Both the position numbers and the translations under genes were made by a program. Positions 60,196 to 64,000 of a DNA stretch of 64,000 nucleotides are shown here, piece after piece. The notes below the pieces were generated by a model. It saw nothing but the letters and a program-made list of their open reading frames with translations, was not told the DNA's origin and did not search any database. Positions within the stretch are counted from its first letter, which is position 1. The number at the start of each line of letters is the position of its first letter. The DNA lies in NCBI RefSeq assembly GCF_025144725.1, contig NZ_JALXKS010000009.1, positions 1 to 64,000 of the forward strand, read 5' to 3'. Origin of the DNA: Brevibacterium sp. p3-SID960 (GTDB taxonomy: Bacteria > Actinomycetota > Actinomycetes > Actinomycetales > Brevibacteriaceae).

Positions 60196-61705
60196 GGAGT
60201 TCCGCGCCGCTGCCGCGCACCACCGGCTCGTGCCTGTCTTCACCCGCGTGCTCGCTGACGCCGAAACTCCGCTGAGCCTGTACCGCAGGCTCGCCGCCGG
60301 CCGCAGCGGAGCGTTCCTGTTCGAATCGGCCAGTCAGGGCCAGTGGGACCGCTATTCCTTCATCGGTCGCGACCCGGTGGCCACCCTGACCGAACAGAAC
60401 GGCGAGCTGCTGTGGCTCGGCACCGCCCCGGCCGGAGCACCCACCAGCGGTGACGTGCTCACCGGTCTGCACGAGACGATGCGGCTGCTGTCCATCGAAC
60501 GTCCGCATGCGGGCCTGCCGCCGATGATCTCCTCCTTCGTCGGCTACCTCGGCTGGGACTTCGTGCGCCGCACCGAACGCCTCGGACCCGGCCCCGATCC
60601 CGTCGACGCAGTACCGGAACTCAGCCTTTCGGTCCCCGGTGACGTCGCCATCTACGACCACTACACCTCCGAGGTGACCCTGGTCGCCAACGTCGTCAAC
60701 GTCAACGGTCTCGACAGCGGCGTCGACGACGCCTACGACGCCGGCTGTCGGCGCATTGAGGCGATGCTCGCAGAGCTCGCCGCACCGCTGCCGTCCGACG
60801 TTGCCTGGTACGACCGCGCCGAGCCGAATGTCTCCTCGCGCACCGAGCGCGACGACTACCTGCAGATGATCGAACGGGCCAAGGGCAACATCGTCGACGG
60901 CGACGTCTTCCAAGTCGTGCTCTCCCAGCGTTTCGAAGCCGAGTGCACGGCCGATCCGCTCGATGTCTACCGGCTGCTGCGCACGTTCAACCCGAGCCCG
61001 TACATGTACCTGCTCGACGTGCCGACTCCAGACGGGAGCCCGATGACGATCGTCGGTTCCTCACCCGAAGCTCTCGTCACCGTCACCGACGGGAAGGTCG
61101 AGACGCATCCGATCGCCGGGTCCCGGCCCCGCGGCGCCACCGCCGAGGAGGACCGCCAGCTGGCAGCCGAGCTGCTGGCCGACGCGAAGGAGCGGGCTGA
61201 GCACCTCATGCTCGTCGACCTGGCCCGCAACGACCTCGCAAAGGTCTGCCGGCCCGGCAGCGTCGACGTCGTGGACTTCATGGAGATCGAGCGCTACAGC
61301 CACATCATGCACATCGGCTCGACTGTGGTCGGCACCTGCGATGACGACGCCGACGGCATCGATGTGCTGTGTGCGGTGTTTCCGGCCGGGACGCTGTCCG
61401 GGGCGCCGAAGCCGCGCGCCCTCCAGCTCATCGACGAGTACGAGACCGTTGCCCGCGGAGTCTACGGTGGAGCGGTCGGGTATCTGTCCTTCACCGGCGA
61501 CCTCAACGTCGCCATCGCGATACGCACCGGAGTCATCCGCAACGGGCGCATCTCCGTCAGTGCCGGCGCCGGTGTCGTCGCCGACTCCGTGCCCGCATCG
61601 GAGGATCAGGAATCGCGCAACAAGGCCGCCGCCGTGCTGCGCGCCGCGGCAGCTGCGCAGACGCTCACGTGCCCGAGCGGGAGCGAATCCGAGGTCCTGC
61701 AATGA
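60173..61705 (+). CDS. trpE: Anthranilate synthase component I
   Basis: TrpE makes anthranilate from chorismate with ammonia from TrpG. The 510-residue protein carries the tryptophan-binding feedback motif as FESAS (LLESAS type) near residue 46 and the chorismate-binding core ([28 protein letters not shown]). ATG with GGAAGGGAG upstream inside hisI. No leader peptide or attenuator is possible at this tight junction. Confidence 0.95.
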   Translation: MHISPTREEFRAAAAHHRLVPVFTRVLADAETPLSLYRRLAAGRSGAFLFESASQGQWDRYSFIGRDPVATLTEQNGELLWLGTAPAGAPTSGDVLTGLHETMRLLSIERPHAGLPPMISSFVGYLGWDFVRRTERLGPGPDPVDAVPELSLSVPGDVAIYDHYTSEVTLVANVVNVNGLDSGVDDAYDAGCRRIEAMLAELAAPLPSDVAWYDRAEPNVSSRTERDDYLQMIERAKGNIVDGDVFQVVLSQRFEAECTADPLDVYRLLRTFNPSPYMYLLDVPTPDGSPMTIVGSSPEALVTVTDGKVETHPIAGSRPRGATAEEDRQLAAELLADAKERAEHLMLVDLARNDLAKVCRPGSVDVVDFMEIERYSHIMHIGSTVVGTCDDDADGIDVLCAVFPAGTLSGAPKPRALQLIDEYETVARGVYGGAVGYLSFTGDLNVAIAIRTGVIRNGRISVSAGAGVVADSVPASEDQESRNKAAAVLRAAAAAQTLTCPSGSESEVLQ

Positions 61706-62205
61706 CCCGATCCCGTGCCGTCATCGCGCTGCTCGCCGCAGCCGCCGTGCTGTGGATCGTCGGCTCCCAGCCGTGGTTCCAGGCCGCCGAGACCGCCGAA
61801 CTCGCAGGCGTGAGCGCAGGATCGGCCGAGGCTCCAGAGAACTCGCCGGTGCTGCTCGCCTGCGCCGGCATCGTCGCCGTCAGCGGCCTGCTGCTCACCA
61901 TGCTCAAGCGCATCGGCCGCTGGATCGTCACCGCCTGCGCGGCATTGGCCGGGCTCGGTTTCGCCGGCATGGCTCTGAGCGCGACACTCAGCAGCGCGCA
62001 GACGACGAACCTGCCGGCCCTCGGCATCGGCGCCGGACTGCTCGCCGCAGCTGCCGCAGTGTGGGCGCTGCTGCGTTCGGGCAGCTGGCAGACGACAGCG
62101 CGCTTCGAAGCCGACGCCTCCGAAACGGAAGCTGAAGACGATCACGGCGACCTCGACCCGACCCGTACCTGGGATGCGATCTCCCGAGGCGAGGACCCGA
62201 GCTGA
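61702..62205 (+). CDS. Trp-biosynthesis-associated membrane protein (TIGR02234 type)
   Basis: The 167-residue protein has about four membrane segments and a polar acidic C-terminus ending DPTRTWDAISRGEDPS, the tail pattern of actinobacterial trp-operon membrane proteins. Function unknown. The ATG overlaps the trpE stop (ATGA), which fixes the start; a longer upstream frame lies inside trpE. Confidence 0.88.
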   Translation: MTRSRAVIALLAAAAVLWIVGSQPWFQAAETAELAGVSAGSAEAPENSPVLLACAGIVAVSGLLLTMLKRIGRWIVTACAALAGLGFAGMALSATLSSAQTTNLPALGIGAGLLAAAAAVWALLRSGSWQTTARFEADASETEAEDDHGDLDPTRTWDAISRGEDPS

Positions 62206-62242
62206 GAACTGTGCCACATCGGTGGCGATCAGATGTCGGTTC

Positions 62243-62263
62243 GCGGGTCGGTTTCTGACCCGC
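62243..62263 (+). terminator. Hairpin between the two small trp-operon membrane genes
   Basis: GCGGGTC and GACCCGC form a 7-bp perfect stem with a 7-base loop in the 109-base gap. It lacks a T-run and may be a weak terminator or processing site. Confidence 0.4.
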
Positions 62264-62314
62264 CGCATCGACGTGAGAGAATAACCGTATACCGCGTGAG
62301 AACGAAGGAGAACC

Positions 62315-62590
62315 ATGCCGAAGACCATTTCCCGCAATGGGGCATACGACCTCGACCGCTCGAGCATTGACTACGACTCAGTCAAAGATCCGGGCCACGG
62401 GAATACCGTTGCCGCCTGGACCGGAGTCTTCATCATCCTCGTCGGCTTCATCGTCGGATGCATCGGTGTCGTCGCCGAGACCCCGACGCTGCTCTGGGCC
62501 GGCCTCATCATCTGCGTCCTCGGTCCGATCGTCGGGCTTGTGATGCGTGCGGCCGGCAAGGGCGGGAAGAAGACCAAGGCGAAGGCGTGA
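62315..62590 (+). CDS. HGxxxAAW-motif small membrane protein
   Basis: The 91-residue protein has GHGNTVAAW before the first of two membrane segments (about 34-53 and 56-76) and a Lys-rich tail. Proteins with this motif lie between trpE and trpC in many Actinobacteria. Function unknown. AAGGAGAA lies just ahead of the ATG; overlaps trpC by 4 bases. Confidence 0.88.
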   Translation: MPKTISRNGAYDLDRSSIDYDSVKDPGHGNTVAAWTGVFIILVGFIVGCIGVVAETPTLLWAGLIICVLGPIVGLVMRAAGKGGKKTKAKA

Positions 62591-63393
62591 GCGTTCTCTC
62601 CGACATCGTCAGCGGGGTGAAGGCAGACCTGGCAGAACGCCGGGCTGCCTGCCCACTGGCGGACATCGCCTCACGCGCCGCGGATGCACCCGCGGCGCTC
62701 CCGTTCCTGCCGCGTGCGGCCGACGACTTCAGCATCATCGCTGAGGTCAAGCGCTCGTCACCGTCTGCCGGAGCCCTGGCCGATATCGCCGACCCCGCCG
62801 GGCTCGCGAGCTCCTATGCCGCAGGCGGAGCAGCTGCGATCAGCGTGCTGACCGAGCAGCGCCGCTTCAACGGCTGCCTGGACGACCTCGACGCTGTCCG
62901 TGCTGCGGTGGACATTCCCGTGCTGCGCAAGGACTTCATGGTCGATGAGTACCAGTTCCACGAAGCCCGCGCCCACGGCGCCGATATCGTGCTGCTCATC
63001 GTGGCCGCGCTCAGCCCCGCACAGCTGCAGGAGTTCAGCGAACTGTCCGCCAGCCTCGGGATGGCAGCGCTCGTCGAGACCCACACTGCTGAGGAGATCG
63101 AGATCGCCGCCGACATCAGTCCCGTCCTCCTCGGCATCAACACCCGCAATCTCAAAGACCTCAGCGTCGACCTCAACCGCTTCGCGCCATTGGCCGAGCT
63201 CTGCCCGTCCGACACTGTGCTCGTCGGCGAATCCGGTGTCAGCGCGGCCGGTGATGTCGCCGCGTATGCTGCCCAGGGCGCCGATCTCGCACTTGTCGGC
63301 CAGGCGCTTGTCACCGGCGGGAAGCCGCGCGAGAACGTCGCCGATTTCACCGCGGCCGGACGGAAGGCGAAAGCCGAGCGCCGAGCCTCCTGA
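62587..63393 (+). CDS. trpC: Indole-3-glycerol phosphate synthase
   Basis: TrpC closes the indole ring. The 268-residue TIM barrel has [10 protein letters not shown] near the start of the barrel, [23 protein letters not shown] and GESGVS. GTG at 62587 overlaps the preceding gene and matches the family N-terminus. A monofunctional enzyme with no TrpF fusion. Confidence 0.95.
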   Translation: MSVLSDIVSGVKADLAERRAACPLADIASRAADAPAALPFLPRAADDFSIIAEVKRSSPSAGALADIADPAGLASSYAAGGAAAISVLTEQRRFNGCLDDLDAVRAAVDIPVLRKDFMVDEYQFHEARAHGADIVLLIVAALSPAQLQEFSELSASLGMAALVETHTAEEIEIAADISPVLLGINTRNLKDLSVDLNRFAPLAELCPSDTVLVGESGVSAAGDVAAYAAQGADLALVGQALVTGGKPRENVADFTAAGRKAKAERRAS

Positions 63394-63431
63394 CACCGCT
63401 TCGTCTTTGCGTCTCGATGGGAAAGGACCAC

Positions 63432-64000
63432 ATGGACTACGAACTCTTCTCCCCGCAGCACAGCGAACTGCCGCAGGGTCCCTACTTCGGCGACTTCGGC
63501 GGCCGGTTTGTGCCCGAGGCGCTCATCGGCGCGCTCGAAGAGATCGGTGAAGCCTTCGCCAAGGCGATCGTCGACCCGGAATTCGTTGCCGAGCTCCAGC
63601 GTCTCCACGCCGAATACACCGGTCGGCCGAGCCTGCTGACCGAGGCGCCGCGGTTCTCCGAGCACGCCGGCGGGGCGCGCATCTTCCTCAAGCGCGAGGA
63701 CCTCAACCACACCGGCAGCCACAAGATCAACAACGTCCTCGGACAGGCGCTGCTGACCAAGCGGATGGGCAAGACCCGCGTCATCGCCGAGACCGGTGCC
63801 GGCCAGCACGGCGTTGCCTCCGCCACCGCCGCAGCACTGCTCGGGCTCGACTGCACCATCTACATGGGAGCCGAGGACTGCGCCCGCCAGGCGCTCAACG
63901 TCGCCCGCATGCGCCTGCTCGGCGCCGAGGTGGTTCCCGTCGAAGCCGGCACCCGCACACTCAAAGACGCAATCAACGAGACCTTCCGCGACTGGGTCGC
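63432..64000 (+). CDS. trpB: Tryptophan synthase beta subunit (5' part)
   Basis: TrpB joins indole and serine with PLP. The 189 residues in the window include the PLP lysine, Lys98 in [13 protein letters not shown], and [10 protein letters not shown]. The start ATG has GGGAAAGGA upstream, 38 bases after trpC. The gene is cut by the window end and is not itself broken. Confidence 0.96.
   Translation, partial: MDYELFSPQHSELPQGPYFGDFGGRFVPEALIGALEEIGEAFAKAIVDPEFVAELQRLHAEYTGRPSLLTEAPRFSEHAGGARIFLKREDLNHTGSHKINNVLGQALLTKRMGKTRVIAETGAGQHGVASATAAALLGLDCTIYMGAEDCARQALNVARMRLLGAEVVPVEAGTRTLKDAINETFRDWV

Noticed and set aside
60150..60200. Trp attenuator or leader peptide before trpE
   Set aside because: trpE overlaps hisI by 23 bases and no Trp-codon run or terminator is present.

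Overview
The window looks like the chromosome of a high-GC Gram-positive bacterium (Actinobacteria), most probably a Micrococcales/Brevibacterium-type organism. Signs of this are: strong G/C bias at third codon positions; many GTG and some TTG starts; the actinobacterial integration host factor gene (mihF) between pyrF and gmk; the helicase-dead form of PriA; the zinc-less type of S4; a CarA/CarB/PyrR/PyrBC/PyrF operon with a small membrane protein in it; HGxxxAAW and TIGR02234 proteins inside the trp operon; and TANNNT -10 boxes, several placed for leaderless transcripts. The genus is an inference from gene content, not a database match.

Layout. 1-5.3 kb: thrS, a HIT protein, an S9 peptidase and a NUDIX hydrolase. 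5.3-14.7 kb: yebC, ruvC, then ruvAB behind a probable LexA box, yajC-secD-secF, and the bifunctional (p)ppGpp gene rsh behind an unusual palindromic leader. 14.7-16.9 kb: two reverse-strand genes, an unknown protein and a DUF349 protein. 17.0-23.8 kb: metallo-beta-lactamase-fold hydrolase, hisS, an ArsR-family regulator (reverse), aspS, rarA and rpsD. 23.9-34.2 kb: alaS-ruvX-mltG, then the aro cluster (aroE, orphan prepilin peptidase, aroC, aroK, aroB), then efp-nusB, closed by a bidirectional terminator. 34.3-35.4 kb: an epoxide-hydrolase-like gene (reverse). 35.5-44.2 kb: complete pyrR-pyrB-pyrC-membrane protein-carA-carB-pyrF operon behind a PyrR-binding RNA hairpin. 44.3-53.2 kb: mihF, gmk, rpoZ, coaBC, metK, priA, fmt, rsmB, rpe. 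53.2-54.2 kb: FMN riboswitch plus a PnuC-type (RibM) riboflavin transporter. 54.6-64 kb: hisE-hisG, a PH-domain membrane protein, a CoA-transferase/carboxyltransferase pair, hisF-hisI, then trpE, two small membrane proteins, trpC and the 5' part of trpB, which runs off the window.

Most genes overlap by 1-8 bases or lie within 30 bases of each other, so transcription is probably in long operons. Control signals visible in the sequence are the FMN riboswitch, the PyrR hairpin, the SOS box, an ArsR-type operator, stem-loop terminators and at least six leaderless promoters.

Nothing here resembles a mobile element, prophage, CRISPR array, rRNA or tRNA gene. This is a core housekeeping region. I found no clear new system. 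The most unusual signals are non-coding: the 16-bp perfect palindrome plus 18-bp direct repeats ahead of rsh, the structured 328-base gap ahead of hisE, upstream stop codons reused as -10 boxes, and a riboflavin transporter where relatives usually carry riboflavin biosynthesis genes.
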